Shown here piece after piece: positions 6,223-15,268 of a stretch of DNA of 19,571 nucleotides (the first letter of the stretch is position 1; each line of letters opens with the position of its first letter). Source of the DNA: Roseovarius sp. UBA6167 (GTDB taxonomy: Bacteria; Pseudomonadota; Alphaproteobacteria; Rhodobacterales; Rhodobacteraceae); the NCBI GenBank assembly GCA_002428225.1, contig DIUD01000065.1:1-19571 (forward strand), read 5' to 3'. A program made the translations under genes and the position numbers. Under the pieces are notes generated by a model. It made no database searches and was not told the DNA's origin. It worked only from the letters and a program-made list of their open reading frames with translations.

Positions 6223-7851
6223 ATGGGCTGGATGAAGGACGAAACCGGGCTGGAGAAATGCGCGGCCAACCATGTCGCGCTCACCCCGCTGTCGCATCTG
6301 CGGCGCGCGGCGCATGTTTACCCCGACCGGCTTGCCATGGTCTATCACGGCCACCGCAAGACCTACGCGGAATATCACGCGCGGGTCTCGCGGCTGGCCT
6401 CGGCGCTGGTGCGTCTCGGGGTAGAGCCGGGCGATGTCGTGGCCACGATCCTGCCCAATATCCCCGCCCATTGCGAGGCGCATTTCGGCGTGCCGGCGGC
6501 GGGCGCGGTGCTCAATGCGATCAACACCCGGCTGGAGGCCGACACCATCGCCTATATCCTCGATAACGGCGAGGCGCGTGCGGTGCTGTGCGACACGCAA
6601 TTCCTGCCCACGCTCGCCGCCGCGCTGGAATTGATGGAACGGCCGGCGCCCACGATCATCGAGGTGCCCGATGACGAGGCCGGGGTTCACGCCCATTCCG
6701 ATTACATGGCTTACGAGGATTTCCTTGCCACCGGCGACCCGCATTTCGCCTGGATCATGCCCGAAGACGAATGGGAGAGCCTTGCGCTCAACTATACCTC
6801 CGGCACGACGGGGCGGCCCAAGGGCGTGGTCTGCCATCATCGCGGCGCTTACCTGACGACCATGGGCACGGCGATCAGCTGGGAATTGCCGCGATACGCG
6901 AAATATCTCACCATCGTGCCGCTGTTTCACTGCAACAACTGGAACCATGTCTGGCTGATGCCGGCCCTGGGCGGCACGGTGGTGTGCTGCCGCGACATCA
7001 CGGCCAAGGCCATCTATGACGCCATCGCCGACGAGGGGGTGACGCATTTCGGGGCCGCGCCCATCGTGCTCAACATGATCGTCAATGCGAAGGCCGAGGA
7101 GCGGCGCGACTTCGATCACGTCGTCGATGTGTTCACCGCCGGCGCCCCGCCCCCGGCGGCAACGCTCGCCGCGATCGAGCCGCTGGGCTTCAAGGTCACG
7201 CAGGTTTACGGCCTGACCGAGACCTATGGCCATGTCACCGAATGCCTGTGGCGGCCCGAATGGGACGACCTGCCCGATGACGACCGCTATGCCATCAAGG
7301 CGCGCACCGGTGTCCTCATGCCGATGATGGAGGCAATCACCGCGCTTGACCCCGAGACCATGGAACAGGTGCCGATGGACGGGAAATCCCTTGGCGAGAT
7401 CATGATCCGCGGCAATTCGGTGATGAAGGGCTATCTCAAGAATCCGAAGGCCACGAAGGAAGCGTTTCGCGGCGGCTGGTTTCATTCCGGCGACATCGCC
7501 TTGCAGTATCCCGACGGCTATCTCAAGATCGCCGACCGGGCCAAGGACATCATCATCTCGGGCGGCGAGAATATCAGCTCGGTCGAGGTCGAGGGCGTGC
7601 TGATGCGTCATCCGGCCGTCCTGCTCTGCGCGGTGGTGGCCAGGCCGGACGCGAAATGGGGCGAGGTGCCCTGTGCGTTTGTCGAGTTGAAGGACGGGGC
7701 CGAGGCGACCGAGGCTGACCTCATCGCCTTTGCCCGCGAGCGGCTTGCCGGGTTCAAGACCCCCAAGACGGTCGTGTTCCGGGACCTGCCCAAGACCTCG
7801 ACCGGCAAGATCCAGAAATTCGAGCTGCGTCAGATCGCGCGAGGGCTGTAA
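6223..7851 (+). CDS. AMP-forming acyl-CoA synthetase (acyl-activating enzyme family)
   Basis: A 542-residue enzyme of the ANL superfamily that activates a carboxylic acid with ATP to an acyl-adenylate and transfers it to CoA. The signatures in order are YTSGTTGRPKGV (phosphate loop, from residue 191), VPLFHCNNW, YGLTETYG (from 329), WFHSGDIAL (Asp424), YLKIADRAKDIIISGGENIS (hinge and C-terminal domain), and PKTSTGKIQKFELR with catalytic Lys529. The N-terminal block (CAANHVALTPLSHLRRAA) resembles the plant AAE1/benzoyl-CoA-ligase-like group and its bacterial relatives, which take short or medium and sometimes aromatic acids. The substrate cannot be read from the sequence. The start is well set by GGGAGGA about 6 bases upstream. 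It is convergent with the penicillin-binding protein gene, and no beta-oxidation gene is adjacent. Confidence 0.93.
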   Translation: MGWMKDETGLEKCAANHVALTPLSHLRRAAHVYPDRLAMVYHGHRKTYAEYHARVSRLASALVRLGVEPGDVVATILPNIPAHCEAHFGVPAAGAVLNAINTRLEADTIAYILDNGEARAVLCDTQFLPTLAAALELMERPAPTIIEVPDDEAGVHAHSDYMAYEDFLATGDPHFAWIMPEDEWESLALNYTSGTTGRPKGVVCHHRGAYLTTMGTAISWELPRYAKYLTIVPLFHCNNWNHVWLMPALGGTVVCCRDITAKAIYDAIADEGVTHFGAAPIVLNMIVNAKAEERRDFDHVVDVFTAGAPPPAATLAAIEPLGFKVTQVYGLTETYGHVTECLWRPEWDDLPDDDRYAIKARTGVLMPMMEAITALDPETMEQVPMDGKSLGEIMIRGNSVMKGYLKNPKATKEAFRGGWFHSGDIALQYPDGYLKIADRAKDIIISGGENISSVEVEGVLMRHPAVLLCAVVARPDAKWGEVPCAFVELKDGAEATEADLIAFARERLAGFKTPKTVVFRDLPKTSTGKIQKFELRQIARGL

Positions 7852-7869
7852 CGGGCCAGCCGGCACGCC

Positions 7870-7886
7870 GCGCGCGTGACGCGCGC
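7870..7886. terminator. Short GC hairpin between convergent genes
   Basis: GCGCGCG (7870-7876), a TGA loop and CGCGCGC (7880-7886) can form a 7-bp stem in the 36 bases between the acyl-CoA ligase stop and the stop of the convergent penicillin-binding protein. There is no U-run on either side, so intrinsic termination is doubtful. In GC-rich DNA such a stem may also arise by chance. Confidence 0.3.
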
Positions 7887-7887
7887 C

Positions 7888-10023
7888 TCAATTGCCGAAG
7901 ATGCTGCGCAGGATGTTCTCGATGGGGTTCCCGCTTGCCACCGGCGCGCGGCGCGGGCGGGCGGGAATGGGCGCGGGGGCCGCGCGCGGGGCCGGGCGCA
8001 GCATCGGCAGGGGGCGCGGCTCCAGCCCCTCATGCACGCGCAGCATCGTCTCGCGCCAGATCTCGGCGGGCAGGCCCCCGCCGGTCACGCCCGTGAGCGG
8101 CGTATTGTCGTCGTAGCCCATCCAGACACCCGCCACGTAATCGGCGGTAAAGCCCAGAAACCACGCATCGCGCGCCGCCTGCGTGGTGCCGGTCTTGCCC
8201 GCCGCCTCGCGCCCCGGCAGGCGCGCGCGCGTACCGGTGCCGCTCTCGATCACCTTGGACATCATGTAGATCAGCTCGCGCGCCGCGTCCTCGCGGATCA
8301 CCCGCTCGCCGATGCCGCCCTGCCGGTTCATCAGCGGCGCGTCCTCGCCCATCAGCCGCAACTCGGTCAGGCCAAAGGGCGTCACCGACGAGCCGCCGTT
8401 GAGGATGCCCGCATAGGCGCCTGTCATCTCGATCAGCGTGCTTTCGGACGCGCCGAGCGCCAGCGCCGGACCGTCGGCCAGATCGCTCTCGATCCCGAAA
8501 TCGGCGGCGACCTTGCGCACCAGATCGCGCCCGACGGCCTCCGAAACCTTGACCGCGGGAATATTGATCGACTGCGCCAGCGCCTGCGTCAGGCTCACCG
8601 GGCCCTTGTAATCGCGGGTGTAGTTTTCCGGGCACCAGCGGCCCGAACCGGGGATATTGAGGCAATACGGCTCGTCCGCCACCTCTGAATCGTGACTGTA
8701 GCCCAGTTCCAGCGCCGTGGCATAGACGAAGGGCTTGAAGGCCGAGCCGGTCTGCCGCCGCGCCTGCGTGGCGCGGTTGAAGGCCCCCGCCACCCTGGTC
8801 GCGCGCCCGCCCACCATCGCGCGCACCGCGCCGTCGGCGCTCATCACCACGATCGCCGCCTGCGCCTTTGATCCGTCGCTCACCTTTTCGTGGAAAACCG
8901 TGCGCAGCGCCTCTTCCGCCGCGCGCTGAATCCGCTGGTCAAGCGTGGTGCGGATGATGACATCTTCGGTCGTGTCGCGGGTCAGGAATTCCGGCCCCGA
9001 GGTCATCACCCAGTCGGCGAAATAGCCGCCCGCGCGCCGCTCTGCCGCCTCTGACAGGACCGCCGGATTGGCCAGCGCCACCGCGGCGTCGGTGTCGCTC
9101 AGATAGCCCTGCCGCCGCATCAGCCCGACAACGATGCGCGCGCGGTTCTGTGATCGTTCCAGATTGGCGGTCGGCGCAAGCGTCGAGGGCGCGGTCAGAA
9201 GCCCCGCGATCATCGCCCCCTCGGCGGGCGTCAGGTTCGCCGCCGACTTGCCGAAATATCGCTGTGCTGCGGCCTCGGCCCCATAGGCCCCGGCCCCCAG
9301 GTAGGCGCGATTGAGATAGATCGTCAGGATCTGATCCTTGGTATATTTCGCCTCCATCGCCAGCGCGTAAAGCGCCTCGCGCCCCTTGCGGACAAGCGAG
9401 CTTTGCCGGCAATAGGCCACATAGGCGGCCTCGTTCTCCCATTTCGCGGGGTCATATTCCTGCCCGAAACACAAGAGTTTCGCGGTCTGCTGCGTGATGG
9501 TCGAGCCGCCATTGCCCGACAGCGGCCCGCGCCCCTCGCGCAGGTTGATGCGGATGGCGCTCATGATGCCGATCGGGTCGATGCCGGGATGGCGGTAAAA
9601 GCGGCGGTCCTCGGTGGCGATCACGGCGTTTTTCAGATGCGGGCTGACGGTATCGGCCGTTACCACGCCGCCGAACTGATCGCCGCGCCAGGCGAACACC
9701 TCGCCGTCGCGGTCGAGGATCGTGACCGAGCCGCGCGCGCGCCCGTCGATCAGCGCCTGATACTCGGGCAGCCCTGCGTAGATATAGGCCACCGACAGCC
9801 CCGTGACGAGCGCCAGAACCGCCGTCACCCGCCAGCCGATCCCCCAGACGATCCGCCAGACGAAGCGCAGGATCGCCCCGAAAAACCGCACCAGCGGATT
9901 GCGCGAGCGCGCCGCGCGGCGCGGCTTGCGACCCTTGGCCTTGGCCTTGCGCGGCGCGGGCCTGGCCGCGCCTGTGCGTTTCGGCGCCACCAGTGGCGGT
10001 TTGCGTCGTCCTGAATTGCCCAT
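7888..10023 (-). CDS. Class A penicillin-binding protein 1A-type (transglycosylase/transpeptidase)
   Basis: A 711-residue bifunctional peptidoglycan synthase that polymerises lipid II glycan chains and cross-links stem peptides in the periplasm. It has a long, very basic cytoplasmic N-terminus (1-60) and one membrane anchor (about 64-82). The family GT51 transglycosylase domain (about 105-275) has catalytic Glu138 in ATEDRRFYRHPG, the GGSTITQQTAKLL motif and IYLNRAYLGAGAYG. The transpeptidase domain has nucleophile Ser427 in GSAFKP, SIN at 485-487 and KTGT at 610-613. The C-terminus is a Pro/Arg-rich tail. All catalytic motifs are intact. A Cys pair in the insert of the transglycosylase domain (LCFGQEY, AYCRQ) and another in the transpeptidase domain (PYCLN, RWCPEN) may form disulfides. 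The start at 10023 has only a weak ribosome site. It is divergent from glnK. Confidence 0.95.
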   Translation of the reverse strand: MGNSGRRKPPLVAPKRTGAARPAPRKAKAKGRKPRRAARSRNPLVRFFGAILRFVWRIVWGIGWRVTAVLALVTGLSVAYIYAGLPEYQALIDGRARGSVTILDRDGEVFAWRGDQFGGVVTADTVSPHLKNAVIATEDRRFYRHPGIDPIGIMSAIRINLREGRGPLSGNGGSTITQQTAKLLCFGQEYDPAKWENEAAYVAYCRQSSLVRKGREALYALAMEAKYTKDQILTIYLNRAYLGAGAYGAEAAAQRYFGKSAANLTPAEGAMIAGLLTAPSTLAPTANLERSQNRARIVVGLMRRQGYLSDTDAAVALANPAVLSEAAERRAGGYFADWVMTSGPEFLTRDTTEDVIIRTTLDQRIQRAAEEALRTVFHEKVSDGSKAQAAIVVMSADGAVRAMVGGRATRVAGAFNRATQARRQTGSAFKPFVYATALELGYSHDSEVADEPYCLNIPGSGRWCPENYTRDYKGPVSLTQALAQSINIPAVKVSEAVGRDLVRKVAADFGIESDLADGPALALGASESTLIEMTGAYAGILNGGSSVTPFGLTELRLMGEDAPLMNRQGGIGERVIREDAARELIYMMSKVIESGTGTRARLPGREAAGKTGTTQAARDAWFLGFTADYVAGVWMGYDDNTPLTGVTGGGLPAEIWRETMLRVHEGLEPRPLPMLRPAPRAAPAPIPARPRRAPVASGNPIENILRSIFGN

Positions 10024-10285
10024 TGCCCTGCTTGCCCTGCCCGGCCTCGTCGTTGCTGCGCCACTCTATCGCGCCCCGCGCCGGATGTAGAGACCCGCCA
10101 TGTCCTCGGCGCATTCATAGCGTGCATAAATTTTCATCATATTTCCAAAGCTGATGCAATTCTGTGCAGACCGGCCTGAAATCGTACCCCGAACCCCCGG
10201 CTTTCCCTTCCACAAAGGCGTCGCACCGATTTTTCTGCAACTGCAAAGCGCGCCGATCAAGCGCGCCCACGGGAAAGGGGAAGAC
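10024..10285. promoter_or_regulatory. Divergent control region between the PBP gene and glnK
   Basis: These 262 bases contain no gene. The part near 10120-10170 is distinctly AT-rich and probably holds the promoter(s). Within it TGCAATTCTGTGCA (10154-10167) has two TGCA blocks six bases apart, loosely like half-sites of NtrC-type operators. I searched by eye for a sigma-54 element (GG-N10-GC, as in TGGCAC-N5-TTGCA) and did not find a convincing one. In Rhodobacter species NtrC is known to work with sigma-70, so its absence is not decisive. AAGGGGAA before the GTG at 10286 is the glnK ribosome site. Confidence 0.35.
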
Positions 10286-10624
10286 GTGAAACTCATCATT
10301 GCAACGATCAAACCATTCAAGCTCGAGGAGGTCCGCGAGGCGCTCACCGACATCGGCGTGCGCGGCATGATGGTCACCGAGATCAAGGGTTTCGGCGCAC
10401 AGTCGGGCCATACAGAGATCTATCGCGGCGCCGAATACGCCGTGAACTTCGTGCCCAAGGTCAAGCTCGAAGTGGCCGTGACCGACGCGCTTGCCGATCA
10501 GGTGATCGAGACCATCACCGATGCCGCACGCACCGGCAAGATCGGCGACGGCAAGATCTTCGTGCTCGATCTCGAACAGGCCCTGCGTGTGCGCACGGGC
10601 GAAAGCAACGACGAAGCGCTCTGA
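10286..10624 (+). CDS. glnK: PII signal-transduction protein GlnK
   Basis: A 112-residue PII protein that senses 2-oxoglutarate and ATP/ADP and is uridylylated when nitrogen is short. When deuridylylated it plugs AmtB and also signals to NtrB and the glutamine synthetase adenylyltransferase. The opening MKLIIATIKPFKLEEVREAL, the T-loop HTEIYRGAEYAVNFVPKVKL with Tyr51 (the uridylylation site), the B-loop TGKIGDGKIFVLDLEQALRV and the tail VRTGESNDEAL are all canonical. The GTG start at 10286 is preferred because it gives exactly the family N-terminus, with AAGGGGAA just upstream. Earlier in-frame codons belong to the leader. It is only 27 bases from the preferred amtB start, the usual glnK-amtB operon. 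Because of the amtB link I name it glnK rather than glnB. Confidence 0.95.
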   Translation: MKLIIATIKPFKLEEVREALTDIGVRGMMVTEIKGFGAQSGHTEIYRGAEYAVNFVPKVKLEVAVTDALADQVIETITDAARTGKIGDGKIFVLDLEQALRVRTGESNDEAL

Positions 10625-10651
10625 GCGATGCGCGAGGAAAAGGACAAGGAC

Positions 10652-11995
<1,344 letters not shown>

Positions 11996-12028
11996 TCCCC
12001 TCCTCCCGATCGACTTTTGGAGACCATG

Positions 12029-12055
12029 CCCCGGGCGTCCGCGCCCGGGGTTTTT
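12029..12055 (+). terminator. Rho-independent terminator after amtB
   Basis: A perfect 9-bp stem (CCCCGGGCG 12029-12037, CGCCCGGGG 12042-12050) with loop TCCG is followed by TTTTT (12051-12055), 34 bases after the amtB stop. It is the clearest intrinsic terminator in the window and separates glnK-amtB from mutL. Confidence 0.93.
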
Positions 12056-12106
12056 CGTGACGGGGACGCTTTCAGAATCGCGCGACTTCATGCTAAGTGT
12101 TGTGAC

Positions 12107-13939
12107 ATGAACACGCCTGCCCCCAATATAGGCGCAACGCGCCCTGCGATCCGTCAGCTTGACGAGGCCGCGATCAACCGGATCGCCGCCGGAGAGGTGG
12201 TCGAGCGTCCGGCCTCTGCGGTCAAGGAACTGATGGAAAACGCGCTCGACGCGGGCGCCACCCGGATCGAGATCACCATCGCCGATGGCGGCAAGACACT
12301 GATCCGCGTCGCCGACGATGGCTGCGGCATCGCGCCCGAGGATCTGCCGCTGGCGCTCGCGCGTCACGCGACATCCAAGATCGACGGCTCGGACCTGCTC
12401 GACATCCGCTCCTTCGGCTTTCGCGGCGAGGCGCTGCCCTCGCTCGGCGCGGTCGGGCGGCTCGGCATCGCCTCGCGCGCGCCGGGCCATGACGGGGCCG
12501 AAATCACGGTCGCGGGCGGGCAACTGGGCGCGGTCAGGCCGGCGGCGCGCGGCCCCGGCACCACGGTCACGCTGCGCGATCTGTTCTTCGCCACGCCCGC
12601 GCGGCTCAAGTTCCTGCGCTCGGACCGCGCCGAGACGCAGGCGATTGCCGATACAGTGCGTCGCCTTGCCATGGCCGCGCCGCGCGTGACGGTGACGCTG
12701 CGCGATGTCTCGGGCGGCGGCGAGGGGCGCGTCACCTTCCGCGCCGAGGCCGAAACGGGCGATCTGTTCGACGCGCTGTCGGAGCGCCTCGCGCGGATCA
12801 TGGGGCGCGAGTTCACCGACAATGCGCTGCGAATCGACGCCACCCGCGAGGGGCTGCGCCTCTCGGGCCTGGCGGGGCTGCCCACCTATTCGCGCGGCGC
12901 GGCGGTGGCGCAATATCTCTTCGTCAACGGGCGGCCCGTGAGGGACCGGATGCTTGTTGGCGCGCTGCGCGCCGCCTACCAGGACGTGCTCGCGCGCGAC
13001 CGTCACCCGGCGGCGGCGCTCTTCATCGACTGCGACCCGCATCTTGTCGATGTCAACGTCCACCCGGCCAAATCAGAGGTGCGGTTCCGCGATCCGGGGC
13101 TGGCGCGCGGCCTTGTCGTCTCGGCCCTGCGCCACGCGCTGGCCGGGGCCGGGCACCGCGCCTCCTCGACCGTGGCCGGCGCCACGCTCGGGGCGTTCCG
13201 CGCACCGGGCCATTCGCAACCCTACCAGATAGACCGGCCCTCGGCACAGGCGCGCAATATCGCCTGGCAGGCACAATCCCCCGGCTTCGCCGAGATGGCC
13301 GGGGCGTGGAGCGGGCGCGTCGAAGAGGCCCCGCAAACGGCAGAAGAGACGCCCGCGACGGCCCTGCCGCTGGGGGCCGCGCGCGCGCAACTGCATGAGA
13401 ATTACATCATTGCCCAGACCGCGACCGGCATGGTCATCGTCGATCAGCACGCCGCGCATGAACGCCTCGTCTACGAGCGCCTCAAGGCGCAGGCCAGCAC
13501 CGGGATCGCCGCGCAGGCGCTGCTTATCCCCGAGATCGTGGACCTGCCCGAGACCGATTGCGGCTTGCTGATGACACATGCCGCCGACCTCGCCACGCTT
13601 GGCCTCGTGATCGAGCCGTTCGGCGCGGGCAGTCTTGCCGTGCGCGAGACCCCGGCGCTGCTTGGGCAGGTCGATGCCGCGGCGCTCCTGCGCGACATCG
13701 TTGACGAGCTGCGCGACGCGGGCGACAGCGCCGCGTTGCGCGCGCGCATCGACGCGGTGCTCTCGCGGATGGCCTGTCACGGCTCGGTCCGCGCGGGCCG
13801 CCGCATGTCCGCCGAGGAGATGAACGCGCTCCTGCGCGAGATGGAGCGCACACCGCTTTCCGGCCAGTGCAACCACGGGCGCCCCACCCATGTGGAACTG
13901 CGCCTGTCGGATATCGAACGATTGTTTGGGCGCACATGA
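12107..13939 (+). CDS. mutL: DNA mismatch repair protein MutL
   Basis: A 610-residue mismatch-repair ATPase that links mismatch recognition by MutS to strand removal. The N-terminal GHKL ATPase domain shows INRIAAGEVVERPASAVKEL with catalytic Glu41, ENALDAGAT (Asn45), VADDGCGI, ATSKI and SFGFRGEALPSL, followed by the transducer domain with FVNGRPVRD and VDVNVHPAKSEVRF. A variable linker (about 365-425) leads to the C-terminal dimerisation and nicking domain with VDQHAAHERLVYE (Asp446), the DQHA(X)2E(X)4E endonuclease motif, and late metal-site motifs ACHGS and GQCNHGRPT. It should therefore nick DNA itself, as expected in bacteria without MutH. ATG 12107 follows the terminator and fits the family N-terminus. 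No good ribosome site is visible. It overlaps rmuC by four bases. Confidence 0.96.
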   Translation: MNTPAPNIGATRPAIRQLDEAAINRIAAGEVVERPASAVKELMENALDAGATRIEITIADGGKTLIRVADDGCGIAPEDLPLALARHATSKIDGSDLLDIRSFGFRGEALPSLGAVGRLGIASRAPGHDGAEITVAGGQLGAVRPAARGPGTTVTLRDLFFATPARLKFLRSDRAETQAIADTVRRLAMAAPRVTVTLRDVSGGGEGRVTFRAEAETGDLFDALSERLARIMGREFTDNALRIDATREGLRLSGLAGLPTYSRGAAVAQYLFVNGRPVRDRMLVGALRAAYQDVLARDRHPAAALFIDCDPHLVDVNVHPAKSEVRFRDPGLARGLVVSALRHALAGAGHRASSTVAGATLGAFRAPGHSQPYQIDRPSAQARNIAWQAQSPGFAEMAGAWSGRVEEAPQTAEETPATALPLGAARAQLHENYIIAQTATGMVIVDQHAAHERLVYERLKAQASTGIAAQALLIPEIVDLPETDCGLLMTHAADLATLGLVIEPFGAGSLAVRETPALLGQVDAAALLRDIVDELRDAGDSAALRARIDAVLSRMACHGSVRAGRRMSAEEMNALLREMERTPLSGQCNHGRPTHVELRLSDIERLFGRT

Positions 13940-15111
13940 TCCAGATCGGTCCCTATTCCCTCGACACCGCCGACCCGGCCGCGCTTGCGGGGCTGATCGG
14001 CGCGGGCGTGCTCTTGCTCATCCTCGTGCTGCTCATCGCCGCGTTGCGCGCCGCCACCCGCTCGGCGCGTCTGGCCGAGCCGCTGGCGCAGCAGATGATG
14101 CAGCTCGGGCAGCGCGTGCAAGGACTGTCGGACGGGCAGCATCAGCTTGCCGGCGGGCTTACCCATGTCGCCGAGGCGCAGGCCGCGAGCCAGTCGCATA
14201 TGCTGCAACTGATGGAAAAACGCCTTGCCGAGGTCGCGGGCCAGATGACCGAGAACCTGCAAGGCTCGGCGCGGCGCACCGCGCAGAGCCTTGGCGAGTT
14301 GCAGCAACGCCTGCAAACCATCGACAAGGCGCAGGACAATATCACCAAGCTGTCGGGCGACGTGCTCTCGTTGCAGGACATCCTCAGCAACAAGCAGACG
14401 CGCGGGGCCTTTGGCGAAATCCAGCTCACAGATATCGTCACCAGGGCGCTGCCCTCGGACAGCTACACGCTTCAGGCCACGCTCTCCAACGGAAAACGCG
14501 CCGATTGCCTCATCCACCTGCCCAACCCGCCGGGTCCCATTTGCATCGACAGCAAGTTTCCGCTGGAGGCCTATGAGGCCCTGCGCCGCGCCAAGACCGA
14601 AGGCGAGCTGACCGAGGCCGCCCGTTTTTTGCGCACCTCCGTGCGCAAGCATATCAAGGACATCTCCGAGAAATACATCCTCGACGGCGAGACCGCCGAT
14701 GGCGCGCTCATGTTCCTGCCCTCCGAGTCGGTCTATGCCGAGCTGCACGCCAATTTCCCCGAAGTGGTGCGAGACGGCTTTGCCGCAAAGGTCTGGATCG
14801 TCTCGCCGACCACCTGCATGGCCACGCTCAACACCATGCGCGCGATCCTCAAGGATGCCCGGATGCGCGAACAGGCCGGTGCGATCCGGCGCGAGCTGGG
14901 ACTCCTGTTCGCCGATGTGGACCGGCTGGGCGCGCGCGTCGAGAACCTCGACCGCCATTTCCATCAGGCGGCCAAGGACGTCTCGGAAATCAGGATTTCC
15001 GCCGACAAGGCCGGCCGCCGCGCGCGGCGTCTGGACAATTTCGACTTCGAGGAACTCGCCCCCGAGACCGAGCCGGCCCTGCCGCCGCCCGCCGATCACA
15101 AGGCGGGCTGA
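13936..15111 (+). CDS. rmuC: DNA recombination protein RmuC homologue
   Basis: 391 residues. RmuC limits recombination between inverted repeats in E. coli, and its exact reaction is not established. The protein has an N-terminal membrane anchor (about 16-41, rich in Leu, Ala, Ile), a long coiled coil (about 45-140, many Gln, Leu and Ala), and the conserved RmuC domain (about 145-350). In that domain GAFGEIQLTDIV, RADCLIHLP and CIDSKFPLEAYEAL (Asp205, Lys207) resemble the acidic-Lys core of a restriction-endonuclease-like fold. FLPSESVYAEL and VSPTTCMATLNTMRAI are typical family blocks. The ATG overlaps the mutL stop (ATGA), so the two are translationally coupled and both concern DNA maintenance. 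In-frame codons upstream of 13936 lie within mutL and are not used. Confidence 0.93.
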   Translation: MIQIGPYSLDTADPAALAGLIGAGVLLLILVLLIAALRAATRSARLAEPLAQQMMQLGQRVQGLSDGQHQLAGGLTHVAEAQAASQSHMLQLMEKRLAEVAGQMTENLQGSARRTAQSLGELQQRLQTIDKAQDNITKLSGDVLSLQDILSNKQTRGAFGEIQLTDIVTRALPSDSYTLQATLSNGKRADCLIHLPNPPGPICIDSKFPLEAYEALRRAKTEGELTEAARFLRTSVRKHIKDISEKYILDGETADGALMFLPSESVYAELHANFPEVVRDGFAAKVWIVSPTTCMATLNTMRAILKDARMREQAGAIRRELGLLFADVDRLGARVENLDRHFHQAAKDVSEIRISADKAGRRARRLDNFDFEELAPETEPALPPPADHKAG

Positions 15112-15147
15112 GGACACGCCCCATCAACGGGGGTGCGACAATATTCT

Positions 15148-15161
15148 TTGATCTGCATCAA
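15148..15161. promoter_or_regulatory. FNR/FnrL-type operator upstream of ctaD
   Basis: TTGATCTGCATCAA is a perfect match to the FNR-family consensus TTGAT-N4-ATCAA and sits 108 bases before the ctaD ATG. FNR proteins (FnrL in Rhodobacter) are oxygen-labile iron-sulfur activators/repressors active at low oxygen. A site in front of a high-oxygen terminal oxidase most simply suggests low-oxygen control, and repression would make sense, but the sign cannot be read from the sequence. Confidence 0.8.
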
Positions 15162-15170
15162 ATTCGCGCA

Positions 15171-15199
15171 TTGCCGCGCTGCGCCGGACCTCTTAGAAC
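15171..15199 (+). promoter_or_regulatory. Putative ctaD promoter
   Basis: TTGCCG (15171-15176), a 17-base spacer and TAGAAC (15194-15199) form a plausible -35/-10 pair. Transcription would then start near 15206, with the FNR box centred about 50 bases upstream, just above the -35 element. This is a weak -10 and was judged by eye. Confidence 0.3.
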
Positions 15200-15268
15200 C
15201 GGTCCATATCATGCGGGTGCGAGACTCAGATCCGCGCGCCCGCCGCCAACACCAGCAGGAGGCATCCA

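Noticed and set aside
6223..7851. DmdB (methylmercaptopropionate-CoA ligase) of DMSP degradation
   Set aside because: The N-terminal region resembles the AAE1 type rather than the DmdB sequences I recall, and no dmdA, dmdC or dmdD lies nearby.
5554..7866. A very long open frame on the minus strand opposite the membrane regulator and the acyl-CoA ligase
   Set aside because: It is antisense to genes with clear catalytic motifs. Its product is a low-information Arg/His/Gly/Asp mix, as expected of shadows in GC-rich DNA.
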